A stretch of DNA of 16,156 nt. It comes from an uncultured Selenomonadaceae bacterium. GTDB lineage: Bacteria > Bacillota > Negativicutes > Selenomonadales > Selenomonadaceae. Under the pieces are notes generated by a model. That model searched no databases. It was given only the letters and a program-made list of their open reading frames with translations, and had not been told where the DNA came from. A program made the translations under genes and the position numbers. The stretch is taken from the NCBI GenBank assembly GCA_905236325.1, contig CAJOPJ010000126.1:1-16156 (forward strand), given 5' to 3'. This document shows, piece after piece, positions 1 to 6,709 of the stretch (positions are counted from its first letter, which is position 1; each line of letters begins with the position of its first letter).

Positions 1-40
1 AATCGGACAATCTGACAATCTGAAAATCTGACAATTTCTC
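1..40. repeat. 8-bp tandem repeat at window edge
   Basis: Five consecutive 8-base units start at bases 1, 9, 17, 25 and 33: AATCGGAC, AATCTGAC, AATCTGAA, AATCTGAC and the decayed AATTTCTC. The array touches the window edge, so its full length is unknown. It lies immediately 3' of the minus-strand decarboxylase stop codon. It does not form a terminator hairpin. It resembles a short variable-number tandem repeat; no function can be read from it. Confidence 0.75.
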
Positions 41-1499
41 AACAAGCGTCAATTATTTGCAAGCGTTGGATTGACATATCTTCAGGACCTGTAATTTGAC
101 AGCCTTTTTTCTTGGAATATTTAATATAGTCCAAAATTTCCTGCGTAACGCGTTCGCCTGGAGCAAGAATTGGAATTCCCGGCGGATAAGACATAACAAA
201 CTCTGCAGCAGTTTTACCGACAGTTTCGGCAAGCGGCAGAGATTTTTTATTTGCGTAAAAAGCTTCTTTCGGTGTTGCGTCAACAATTGGATCTATATAT
301 TCAACTTTAAACAGTTTTGCAGGGTCTTTGCGATAATTGCGCTTAATATCAGCCAGCGCAGAAACTAAACGCTCAATATCTTGCTTTCTGTCGCCGATTG
401 AAACATAAGCCAGCGTATTTGCAATATCGCCGAACTCCATTTGAATATCATATTCATCGCGCAAAATATCATAAACTTCAATCCCTGCAAGTCCAACTGC
501 GCGAGTAAAAATCGACAGCTTAGTAGTGTCAAAATCAAAAATTGCGTCGCCGTCGATAAGTTCTTTGCCATAAGCATACCAACCGCCGAGTGAATTTATT
601 TCTTCGCGTGCATATTCAACTAAATCAATTACGCCGCTGAAAATTTCTTCGCCATGCAAAGCTAAATTTCTGCGCGAAATATCCAAACTAGACATCAAAA
701 GATATGAACCGGAAGTTGATTGAGTTAAATTTATAATTTGATGAACATGACCGGCGTTAATATTTTTGCCAATAAGCAGGAATGAACTTTGCGTAAGACT
801 ACCGCCTGATTTATGCATAGAAACAGCCGCCATATCCGCGCCGACTTTCATTGCAGATTTTGGAAGTCTTGAACTGAAATAAAATTGCGTGGCGTGCGCT
901 TCGTCAGCAAGAAGTTTCATTCCGCGCTTGTGAGCTTCTGCAGTAATTTTTTCAATGTCCGAACAAATGCCATAGTAAGTTGGATTGTTTACTAAAACAG
1001 CTTTTGCGTCAGGATTTTTATCCATTGCGTCGATAACTTCAGAAACTTTCATTCCGAGCGAAATTCCAAGCGTGTCGTCAACTTGAGGATTTATATAAAC
1101 AGGCGTTGCGCCGCACAAAATTAGTGCGTTAATTGCAGAGCGATGAACATTTCTTGGCAGGATAATTTTTTCGCCGGGCTTGACAGTTGAAAGAACCATT
1201 GCCTGAACAGCTGAAGTTGTTCCGCCAACCATTAAAAAACTATTTGCCGCACCGAAAGCCTCCGCCGCCAATTTTTCTGCGTCGCGAATTACGCTTACAG
1301 GGTGGCAAAGATTATCCAGCATCTTCATTGAATTAACATCAACGTCCAAGCAATCTTGACCTAAAAAATCTGCAAGTTCTTTATTGCCACGACCGCGTTT
1401 GTGTCCAGGTACATCAAAAGGCACAAGCCGTGTTTGTTTCATTTTTTCCAACGCTTCCAAAATTGGCGCACGATCTTGATTTAAATATTCCAAACTCAA
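39..1499 (-). CDS. Orn/Lys/Arg decarboxylase (PLP-dependent, SpeA/CadA-like)
   Basis: A PLP-dependent basic amino-acid decarboxylase of the aspartate-aminotransferase fold, cytoplasmic, making a polyamine precursor (agmatine, cadaverine or putrescine) from arginine, lysine or ornithine. With the chosen start it is 486 residues, close to Bacillus SpeA. Visible family marks are VPFDVPGHK near residue 31, the AAEAFGA and ILPRNVHRS segments, LLADEAHA (DEAH about 199-202) and the SMHKSGGSLTQSS motif, in which Lys230 should form the PLP Schiff base. The frame stays open to a TTG at 1514, but that codon lies inside the Shine-Dalgarno AAGGTGA. A second TTG at 1499 sits 6 to 7 bases after it and precedes the conserved part, so I use 1499; either way the start is TTG. 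It is single, divergent from the diguanylate cyclase gene. Substrate cannot be decided from sequence, so I give no symbol. Confidence 0.92.
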   Translation of the reverse strand: MSLEYLNQDRAPILEALEKMKQTRLVPFDVPGHKRGRGNKELADFLGQDCLDVDVNSMKMLDNLCHPVSVIRDAEKLAAEAFGAANSFLMVGGTTSAVQAMVLSTVKPGEKIILPRNVHRSAINALILCGATPVYINPQVDDTLGISLGMKVSEVIDAMDKNPDAKAVLVNNPTYYGICSDIEKITAEAHKRGMKLLADEAHATQFYFSSRLPKSAMKVGADMAAVSMHKSGGSLTQSSFLLIGKNINAGHVHQIINLTQSTSGSYLLMSSLDISRRNLALHGEEIFSGVIDLVEYAREEINSLGGWYAYGKELIDGDAIFDFDTTKLSIFTRAVGLAGIEVYDILRDEYDIQMEFGDIANTLAYVSIGDRKQDIERLVSALADIKRNYRKDPAKLFKVEYIDPIVDATPKEAFYANKKSLPLAETVGKTAAEFVMSYPPGIPILAPGERVTQEILDYIKYSKKKGCQITGPEDMSIQRLQIIDAC

Positions 1500-1510
1500 A
1501 ATTATCACCT

Positions 1511-1530
1511 TCAAAAAAAATTTTTTTTCA
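1511..1530. other. A-tract/T-tract block in divergent intergenic region
   Basis: Eight A bases are followed by eight T bases in the 191-base gap between the decarboxylase and the diguanylate cyclase gene. It lies directly upstream of the decarboxylase Shine-Dalgarno. Such A/T tracts bend DNA and can act as UP-like elements. I could not find a convincing -35/-10 pair for the decarboxylase itself in this gap. Confidence 0.4.
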
Positions 1531-1590
1531 AAAATATTTTACAATGAAAGTCACAAATTTTAAAGACTGAAAAAATTTTTACAAAATCTG

Positions 1591-1620
1591 TTGAATTAGC
1601 ACCTTACAATTTGATAAAAT
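1591..1620 (+). promoter_or_regulatory. Candidate sigma-A promoter for the diguanylate cyclase operon
   Basis: TTGAAT (1591-1596) and TAAAAT (1615-1620) are separated by 18 bases. Transcription would begin near 1627 and give a leader of about 65 bases before the start codon at 1691. The leader contains the inverted repeat listed separately. Confidence 0.45.
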
Positions 1621-1629
1621 AACTTTGAA

Positions 1630-1678
1630 CTTTCAGATGATCAAATTATTGAATCATAAGCTAAATTTCGACTGAAAG
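1630..1678 (+). promoter_or_regulatory. Inverted repeat in leader overlapping the RBS
   Basis: CTTTCAG (1630-1636) is complementary to CTGAAAG (1672-1678). An inner pair, ATGAT (1637-1641) with ATCAT (1653-1657), is nested inside, leaving a 14-base bulge on the 3' side. The outer 3' arm overlaps the Shine-Dalgarno AAAGGAG (1675-1681), so folding could hide the ribosome site. It is AT-rich and its stability has not been calculated. It does not resemble the GEMM c-di-GMP riboswitch. Confidence 0.3.
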
Positions 1679-1690
1679 GAGAAATTTTTA

Positions 1691-3568
1691 ATGACTGACG
1701 CCGATTTTAAAATACCACAAGAGTTTAATACAGAAATTTATCGAACGCTTAACGACATTGACAACTTAATTTACTTCAAGTGGAATGTTTTGACTGACAC
1801 TTTGGAATTTACGGCGTCTGTCGAAAATTCGGAGTACGATTTGCCGCAAATAGCCTCGCCTGCGTCTACGCTTTTTTTTGGCGGCGATACAATTCACCCC
1901 GACGACCGCGAAAAGTTTGAAAATTTTTTCAATGAAATGTTTTGGATGCAGGGCATGCGCAATGATTATCAACTTTTCACTGCAAAAATACGCCTGCTTG
2001 GCAAAAATAAAACCGACTACCTCTGGGCAGAATTTAGATTGCTTTTGTACTTTGATGAACACGGACCTAAAATTGCATTCGGTTGCATTTGTAATATCAA
2101 TGTCAAACAACTTTGGCAAATGGAACTTCAACACTCCGCCGAACATGATGTTTTGACAGGCTTTTTAAATAAAACTGCCACGCAAAGGCATATTGAAGAT
2201 TATTTAGCAAGTTTATCTTCGCTTGATAGACCGCCTGCTCTACTTATAATTGATGCTGACGGCTTTAAAGCTATAAATGATTCTTTCGGGCATTTGTTCG
2301 GCGACGGCGTACTTTCCGATATGGGATTGGCGATCCGAAGTGTCTTTAGGCAGAAAGATATTGTCGGCAGAATCGGCGGCGATGAATTTATTGTCCTATT
2401 TTGCGAAATGCCTTCTGTTGAAATTTTGGAAAAGCGTTGCGGCGAACTTTTAGCACAACTTGACCGCAATTATGAAAATAACAATGTCAGTCTGCCTTTT
2501 TCAGTTAGCATTGGTGTTGCGCTTTATCCCGAACACGGCACAACTTACTTGGAACTATTCAAACACGCCGATCGTGCGCTTTATGAATCTAAATCGCGCG
2601 GCAAAAATCAATATTCAATCTATCACGCCGGCTTTAGCAGCAGAGATATTTCTGTCAGTTCAGAGCGCGATCCAACGCACGGCGAAGATATTCGCCAACG
2701 CGCTTTTGAAGATAATATGCTTGAATTTATTTTGAGTATGCTTTATGAAACGCAAAATCCTGAAATGACAATTTCTGTCTGCTTGGAAATGTTTGGCAAG
2801 CAATTTAATCTCGACCGCGTCACGATTGACAGATTTTCGCACACTTCAAATCGCTACTTCAATTTGTTTGAATGGGTTAGTCCAAATGGCTTTGCACTTG
2901 GCGACAAGATGAACTCAACAAATCTTGCTGCTTATATTGACAGACGCTACGCAATTATTGAAGCCGCATTTCGCCCGACTCCTTACGGCGTTATGGCTAC
3001 CTGCCCCGACACACGCAATCACTACAAAGGCGACTTGGTTATGTTTGAAAATCTAAAACTCGGCGCGTTTGCACATTGTCAAATCACTCACAGCGGCGAA
3101 GTTATCGGCAGCGTTGGCTTTGAAACTTCAAACACTGTCAGCGAAATTCCAAAAGAAGCGCTTACTAAATTAAGTATTTTTTCTGTTTTACTTGGAAATA
3201 TTTTACTTGACAGACGCACCGACGCAATTTTTGAAAAAATGAGCCGCCACTTCCAAAATATACTCGACCATATGCAGGAATTTATTTATGTGGTTGACAA
3301 AGATAATTATGAACCAATTTTTTTCAACTCAACAATTCGGCAAACTTTGACTACTGCTTCAACCGACCAGCCTTGCTACAAAAGATTTCACGACTTCAAC
3401 GCGCCATGTGATAATTGTCCTGTTCAAAAACTTTCCAAAGACGGCAATGAATATATTGATGTCACATTGAACAATTGGGGCGAAGAAACTACAGCACGCG
3501 CATACAATATTCACTGGGACGACGAACAAGATAAAAGTTTGGCTTTAATTATTCAATCATCATTCTAA
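1691..3568 (+). CDS. Diguanylate cyclase with GGDEF, GAF-like and Cys-PAS-like regions
   Basis: A 625-residue soluble protein predicted to make cyclic di-GMP from two GTP. The first 145 residues look like a PAS-type sensor (HPDDREKFENFF around 69-80). The GGDEF domain spans about 150-310, with DADGFKAINDSFGH, an intact GGDEF signature at 229-233 and an RxxD product-inhibition site (RQKD, 220-223) five residues before it, so it should be active and feedback-inhibited. Residues about 335-520 resemble a GAF-type domain. Residues about 525-625 resemble a PAS-type domain with Cys562, Cys573 and Cys576, a C-x10-C-x2-C-P pattern found in some Firmicutes signalling PAS domains. There is no EAL domain and no membrane segment. 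The Shine-Dalgarno AAAGGAG is 9 bases from the ATG. The superoxide reductase gene follows after 13 bases, with its ribosome site overlapping this stop codon, so the two are probably cotranscribed. Confidence 0.9.
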   Translation: MTDADFKIPQEFNTEIYRTLNDIDNLIYFKWNVLTDTLEFTASVENSEYDLPQIASPASTLFFGGDTIHPDDREKFENFFNEMFWMQGMRNDYQLFTAKIRLLGKNKTDYLWAEFRLLLYFDEHGPKIAFGCICNINVKQLWQMELQHSAEHDVLTGFLNKTATQRHIEDYLASLSSLDRPPALLIIDADGFKAINDSFGHLFGDGVLSDMGLAIRSVFRQKDIVGRIGGDEFIVLFCEMPSVEILEKRCGELLAQLDRNYENNNVSLPFSVSIGVALYPEHGTTYLELFKHADRALYESKSRGKNQYSIYHAGFSSRDISVSSERDPTHGEDIRQRAFEDNMLEFILSMLYETQNPEMTISVCLEMFGKQFNLDRVTIDRFSHTSNRYFNLFEWVSPNGFALGDKMNSTNLAAYIDRRYAIIEAAFRPTPYGVMATCPDTRNHYKGDLVMFENLKLGAFAHCQITHSGEVIGSVGFETSNTVSEIPKEALTKLSIFSVLLGNILLDRRTDAIFEKMSRHFQNILDHMQEFIYVVDKDNYEPIFFNSTIRQTLTTASTDQPCYKRFHDFNAPCDNCPVQKLSKDGNEYIDVTLNNWGEETTARAYNIHWDDEQDKSLALIIQSSF

Positions 3569-3581
3569 GGAGGTCTTTATT

Positions 3582-3965
3582 ATGAAAGGCGAAAGGCTTT
3601 TTATCAGTCAAGATAAACAAACTATCGCAATGTTAATTTTTAAAGGCACTGAAAATATTTCGGCTGACGGCGCAAAAATGCAAAAACTTATAGCAAATAC
3701 AACAGATGCCGCGCAGGAAAAACATATCCCAGCCGTCCAAGTAGAAGGTAAAAATATTTCAGTGCAAGTCGGCAGCGTGGCGCATCCGATGACTGCTGAG
3801 CATTTTATCACATGGATTTATCTGCAAACAAAACTTGGCGGTCAATACAGAATGTTGCAACCAACTGACAAACCTGAAGCAAAATTTATTCTCGCCGAAG
3901 ATGATGAACCTGTTGCAGTTTATGCCTACTGCAATTTACATGGTCTTTGGAAAGCTGATTGTTAA
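3582..3965 (+). CDS. dfx: Superoxide reductase (desulfoferrodoxin family) lacking the Dx cysteines
   Basis: A 127-residue cytoplasmic enzyme that should reduce superoxide to hydrogen peroxide at a mononuclear non-haem iron, using electrons from rubredoxin or similar. The active-site set is complete: Glu46-Lys47-His48 (EKH), His68 (GSVAHPM), His74 (EHFITWI), Cys117 and His120 (YCNLHG), matching the Fe(His)4(Cys) centre. The N-terminal 40 residues align in position with the desulforedoxin domain but carry none of its four cysteines (FISQDKQTIA and ISADGAKMQ where CxxC and CC normally occur). This is the organisation called class III in Treponema-type enzymes. The Shine-Dalgarno AAGGAGG (3567-3573) overlaps the upstream stop. 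No terminator is visible after it. The family assignment is strong; the symbol is used in the family sense. Confidence 0.92.
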   Translation: MKGERLFISQDKQTIAMLIFKGTENISADGAKMQKLIANTTDAAQEKHIPAVQVEGKNISVQVGSVAHPMTAEHFITWIYLQTKLGGQYRMLQPTDKPEAKFILAEDDEPVAVYAYCNLHGLWKADC

Positions 3966-3972
3966 AAAAATC

Positions 3973-4001
3973 TTGCATTTGTTTATTTAAAAATGTATTA
4001 T
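3973..4001 (+). promoter_or_regulatory. Candidate sigma-A promoter for the FliD-like gene
   Basis: TTGCAT (3973-3978) and TATTAT (3996-4001) are separated by exactly 17 bases. The predicted start near 4008 gives a leader of about 40 bases. This makes the FliD-like gene an independent transcription unit even though no terminator is seen after the superoxide reductase gene. Confidence 0.6.
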
Positions 4002-4046
4002 TTCAAAAAAATGTTCAAATGATTAACTCAAGGAAGGGTGAGCAAA

Positions 4047-4910
4047 ATGGCAATGAACATTAGTAGCCTGTTCAGCGCGACGCAGTATTCCTACCTGTTT
4101 AACAACAGCACTGCAAACAAAAATCAAACTGCAGGTCAAAAATCAATCAATTCGCTGTGGAGCAATTACAGCGCGAATGTGTCCAACAATTCAGCTATGA
4201 CTGCGCTTGCCGGTCTTAGCGAAATTAAAGCCGGCGTTGCCTCCGTCATGGAAAGTTATGACACAGCAAAGACAACTTTTTATGATGAATTTGATGAAGC
4301 AATGGAAGATTTAAGCAAATCAGCAAAGGCGGCTAAGGAATTTGACTTTGCGGCAGTCACTGCTAAACCGGAAAATTCCGACACTGAAGTTGCAGACGCA
4401 ATTACCAAAACTACCACAACCGACGAAAACGGCAAGACTACTACAACAACAACTTACAGCGACAAAATGAAAGACGCGCTTAAAGCTGTGCAAAATTTGG
4501 TTGACGACTACAACAGCGCAACTAAATTTTTAAGTGACAACAGTTCAGTTTCAAATCGTGTCAGTCAACTTGCAAAAACTTTCAGCGACTCAACTTATCG
4601 CGCGGCTGATTATTCCTCAATCGGAATAAATGTTAAAAGCGATGGCACACTTGAAGTTGACGAAGAAAAACTTGCCAACACAATTGTGAACGATCCAAAC
4701 AAAGTTTCAAGGCTTGTTGGTAGCGACGGCTTGGCGGCTAAGGCTGAAAGTCATGTTTCAAGCGCAAATTCACGCCGCGACAGTCTTTTCCCAAGTGCAA
4801 AATCAATGCTCGGCGACCAACTTTCGACAGCTGCACTTTATACAGGCGGCACTTACGCAAAAATGGCTTCAATCGCAAATGTCGGCAACTTAGTTAATAT
4901 GATGTTTTGA
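4047..4910 (+). CDS. FliD C-terminal-like protein, short (putative flagellar cap-related)
   Basis: A 287-residue protein. Its second half resembles the FliD C-terminal domain: VQNLVDDYNSATKFLSDNS, a segment around YSSIGINVKSDGTLEVDEEKL, then the NDPNKVSRLVGSDGLAAK stretch. The N-terminal FliD domain and the usual middle domains are absent; FliD proteins are normally well over 400 residues. A threonine-rich stretch (TKTTTT, then KTTTTTTYS) lies near residues 120-140. The ends are hydrophobic (ISSLFSATQYSYLF and NLVNMMF), as in axial flagellar proteins that coil through both termini. No signal peptide is seen, consistent with flagellar-type export. The frame is open from a GTG at 4038, but that codon abuts the Shine-Dalgarno AGGAAGG (4031-4037); ATG 4047 is correctly spaced. 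Cap, cap chaperone and unrelated surface functions are all possible. The last codons are duplicated downstream. Confidence 0.62.
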   Translation: MAMNISSLFSATQYSYLFNNSTANKNQTAGQKSINSLWSNYSANVSNNSAMTALAGLSEIKAGVASVMESYDTAKTTFYDEFDEAMEDLSKSAKAAKEFDFAAVTAKPENSDTEVADAITKTTTTDENGKTTTTTTYSDKMKDALKAVQNLVDDYNSATKFLSDNSSVSNRVSQLAKTFSDSTYRAADYSSIGINVKSDGTLEVDEEKLANTIVNDPNKVSRLVGSDGLAAKAESHVSSANSRRDSLFPSAKSMLGDQLSTAALYTGGTYAKMASIANVGNLVNMMF

Positions 4911-4942
4911 GATTTCTTAGTCAATATAATGTTTTGAGATTT
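4890..4942 (+). repeat. 27-bp tandem duplication spanning the stop codon
   Basis: Bases 4890-4915 and 4917-4942 match at 24 of 26 positions with a 27-base period. The first copy holds the last codons and TGA stop of the FliD-like gene. The second copy, in the same reading frame, ends in a second TGA (4935-4937). The two differences are T to C and G to A; the second turns TATGAT into TATAAT (4925-4930). Confidence 0.85.
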
Positions 4943-4951
4943 TACTTTCAG

Positions 4952-4984
4952 AAGGTTAGGGACGACCTAGCCTTTATTTTTTTT
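4952..4984 (+). terminator. Rho-independent terminator just upstream of guaA
   Basis: AAGGTTAGG (4952-4960) pairs with CCTAGCCTT (4966-4974) with one G-U pair, around the loop GACGA. A run of mostly T follows (4975-4984). It ends the FliD-like transcript. The guaA Shine-Dalgarno begins at once after the T-run, so any guaA transcript starting upstream of 4952 must pass through it. Confidence 0.85.
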
Positions 4985-4996
4985 GAGGTGATAAGT

Positions 4997-6565
4997 ATGA
5001 TTTTAGTTTTGGATTTCGGCGGACAATATAATCAGTTGATAGCGCGACGCGTGCGTGAAAATAATATTTACTGCGAAGTTCATACCCTGACTGACGGCGA
5101 AATTAAATCTGACAAAAATGTTAAAAGCGGACTCGGCACGGCGATAAATTTCGACGCAATAAAAAATTTGGACTTGGAAGGAATTATCTTGACAGGCGGA
5201 CCTCAAAGCGTTTATAAAGAAAATGCAAGTCTGCCGCCAAGTGAACTGTTCAGCCTGAATGTTCCTGTGCTTGGTATTTGTTACGGCGCACAGGCTATGG
5301 CGTATGTTTTGAATGGCAAAGTTAAAACTGCCGAAGTCAGCGAATATGGCAAGACTGAACTTGAAATTTTGTCTGAATCGAAATTGTTTGCCGGCGTTGA
5401 AAAAAAATCTGTAGTTTGGATGAGCCACACCGACAGAATTACTAACCTGCCTGAAAATTTTATCGCAACTGCGCAAACTGAAAATTGCCCAATCGCTGCC
5501 GCCGAAAATCCTGCTGAAAATCTTTACGCCGTGCAATTTCACCCTGAAGTTTTGCACACAGCTGAAGGTAAAAAAATTCTGTCAAACTTCGTGGATATTT
5601 GTGCTTGCAAGCGCGATTGGAAGATGGATACTTTCGTTAGCGACACAATCAACAACTTGAAAAATAAAATTGGCGACGGAAAAGTTCTCTGCGCGTTGAG
5701 CGGCGGAGTTGATTCTTCAGTTGCGGCGGTTCTGCTTAGTAAAGCTGTAGGCAAAAATTTAACTTGCGTTTTTGTAGATCACGGACTTTTGCGGAAAAAT
5801 GAAGCGGCGGAAGTTGAGGAAGTTTTCAGCAACTACAACCTGAATTTTATCAAGATTGACGCGGCTGACAGATTTTTAAGCAAGTTGGTCGGCGTGACTG
5901 ATCCTGAACGCAAACGCAAAATTATCGGTGAAGAATTTATACGCGTTTTTGAAGATGTCGCAAAAAAAATCGGCGCGGTTGATTTTTTAGTGCAAGGGAC
6001 AATTTATCCCGACGTTATTGAAAGCGGACTTGGAAAATCTGCAGTTATAAAATCTCACCACAATGTTGGCGGACTTCCTGACTTCGTGGACTTCAAGGAA
6101 ATTGTTGAGCCTTTAAGACTGCTTTTTAAAGATGAAGTCAGACAGGCAGGACGCGAACTTGGTTTGCCTGAAAATTTAGTCAGTCGCCAGCCTTTTCCAG
6201 GTCCCGGTCTTGGAATCAGAATTATTGGCGAAGTCACAGCAGAAAAAATTAAAATTGTGCAGGACGCTGACGCAATTTATCGCGAAGAAATTGCAAAGGC
6301 AGGTATTGCGCCGCAGCTTGGACAATATTTTGCCGCGCTTACAAATATGCGCAGTGTCGGAGTTATGGGTGACGGGCGAACTTATGATTCGGCAATTGTT
6401 TTGCGTGCGGTTATGACTAGCGACTTTATGACTGCCGAAGCCGCCCAACTTGACTGGAATATTTTAAACATTGTCGCAAACAGAATTGTCAATGAAGTCA
6501 AAGGTGTTAATCGCGTGCTTTATGACTGCACAAGCAAGCCGCCGGCGACGATTGAATTTGAATAA
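4997..6565 (+). CDS. guaA: GMP synthase (glutamine-hydrolysing)
   Basis: Converts XMP to GMP with ATP and glutamine, the last step of guanine nucleotide synthesis; cytoplasmic, 522 residues, normal for the family. The class I glutamine amidotransferase domain (1-200) shows Cys95 in GICYGAQ and His182/Glu184 in VQFHPEV. The ATP-pyrophosphatase domain has the P-loop LSGGVDSS (SGGVDS at 235-240), and the dimerisation domain ends in the expected TSKPPATIEFE tail, with RQPFPGPGLGIRI before it. About 15 extra residues (around 38-56) lie before the ILTGGPQSV motif. The frame is open from 4907, but homology starts at MILVLDFGGQ and the Shine-Dalgarno GAGGTGAT (4985-4992) fixes ATG 4997. It is monocistronic, bounded by terminators on both sides. 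Confidence 0.97.
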   Translation: MILVLDFGGQYNQLIARRVRENNIYCEVHTLTDGEIKSDKNVKSGLGTAINFDAIKNLDLEGIILTGGPQSVYKENASLPPSELFSLNVPVLGICYGAQAMAYVLNGKVKTAEVSEYGKTELEILSESKLFAGVEKKSVVWMSHTDRITNLPENFIATAQTENCPIAAAENPAENLYAVQFHPEVLHTAEGKKILSNFVDICACKRDWKMDTFVSDTINNLKNKIGDGKVLCALSGGVDSSVAAVLLSKAVGKNLTCVFVDHGLLRKNEAAEVEEVFSNYNLNFIKIDAADRFLSKLVGVTDPERKRKIIGEEFIRVFEDVAKKIGAVDFLVQGTIYPDVIESGLGKSAVIKSHHNVGGLPDFVDFKEIVEPLRLLFKDEVRQAGRELGLPENLVSRQPFPGPGLGIRIIGEVTAEKIKIVQDADAIYREEIAKAGIAPQLGQYFAALTNMRSVGVMGDGRTYDSAIVLRAVMTSDFMTAEAAQLDWNILNIVANRIVNEVKGVNRVLYDCTSKPPATIEFE

Positions 6566-6577
6566 GCGCAAAAAAAA

Positions 6578-6608
6578 TACCTGCAGAACTTTTGCAGGTA
6601 CTTTTTTA
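6578..6608 (+). terminator. Rho-independent terminator after guaA
   Basis: TACCTGCA (6578-6585) and TGCAGGTA (6593-6600) form a perfect 8-bp stem with a 7-base loop, followed by CTTTTTTATT. It starts 12 bases after the guaA stop codon. Confidence 0.92.
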
Positions 6609-6637
6609 TTAAGCGTATGTGATTATTTTTTTAGGAG

Positions 6638-6680
6638 AGCTTTAACGAAAGCTTGACTGTAGTATAGACTAATTGAAAAT
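6638..6680 (+). promoter_or_regulatory. Small inverted repeat and weak promoter upstream of prepilin peptidase
   Basis: AGCTTT (6638-6643) and AAAGCT (6648-6653) form a perfect 6-bp palindrome with the tetraloop AACG but no T-run follows, so it is not a terminator. It abuts TTGACT (6653-6658), which could be a -35 element with the weak -10 GAAAAT (6675-6680) at 16 bases. The palindrome could be an operator. This is a weak prediction. Confidence 0.3.
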
Positions 6681-6709
6681 AATTGTCAACATTTTTTTTT
6701 GGAGGGCGA

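Noticed and set aside
1621..1690. c-di-GMP riboswitch before the diguanylate cyclase gene
   Set aside because: The leader is too short and lacks the conserved GEMM aptamer sequences.
1766..2146. 126-residue minus-strand frame inside the diguanylate cyclase gene
   Set aside because: Low-complexity basic stretch, antisense to a well supported domain, no ribosome site.
4907..4996. N-terminal extension of guaA
   Set aside because: It would overlap the upstream stop and be encoded by the terminator hairpin; GuaA homology starts at MILVLDFGGQ with its own ribosome site.
5003..5557. 184-residue minus-strand frame inside guaA
   Set aside because: It is a shadow of the GuaA coding sequence, without a ribosome site or any recognisable domain.
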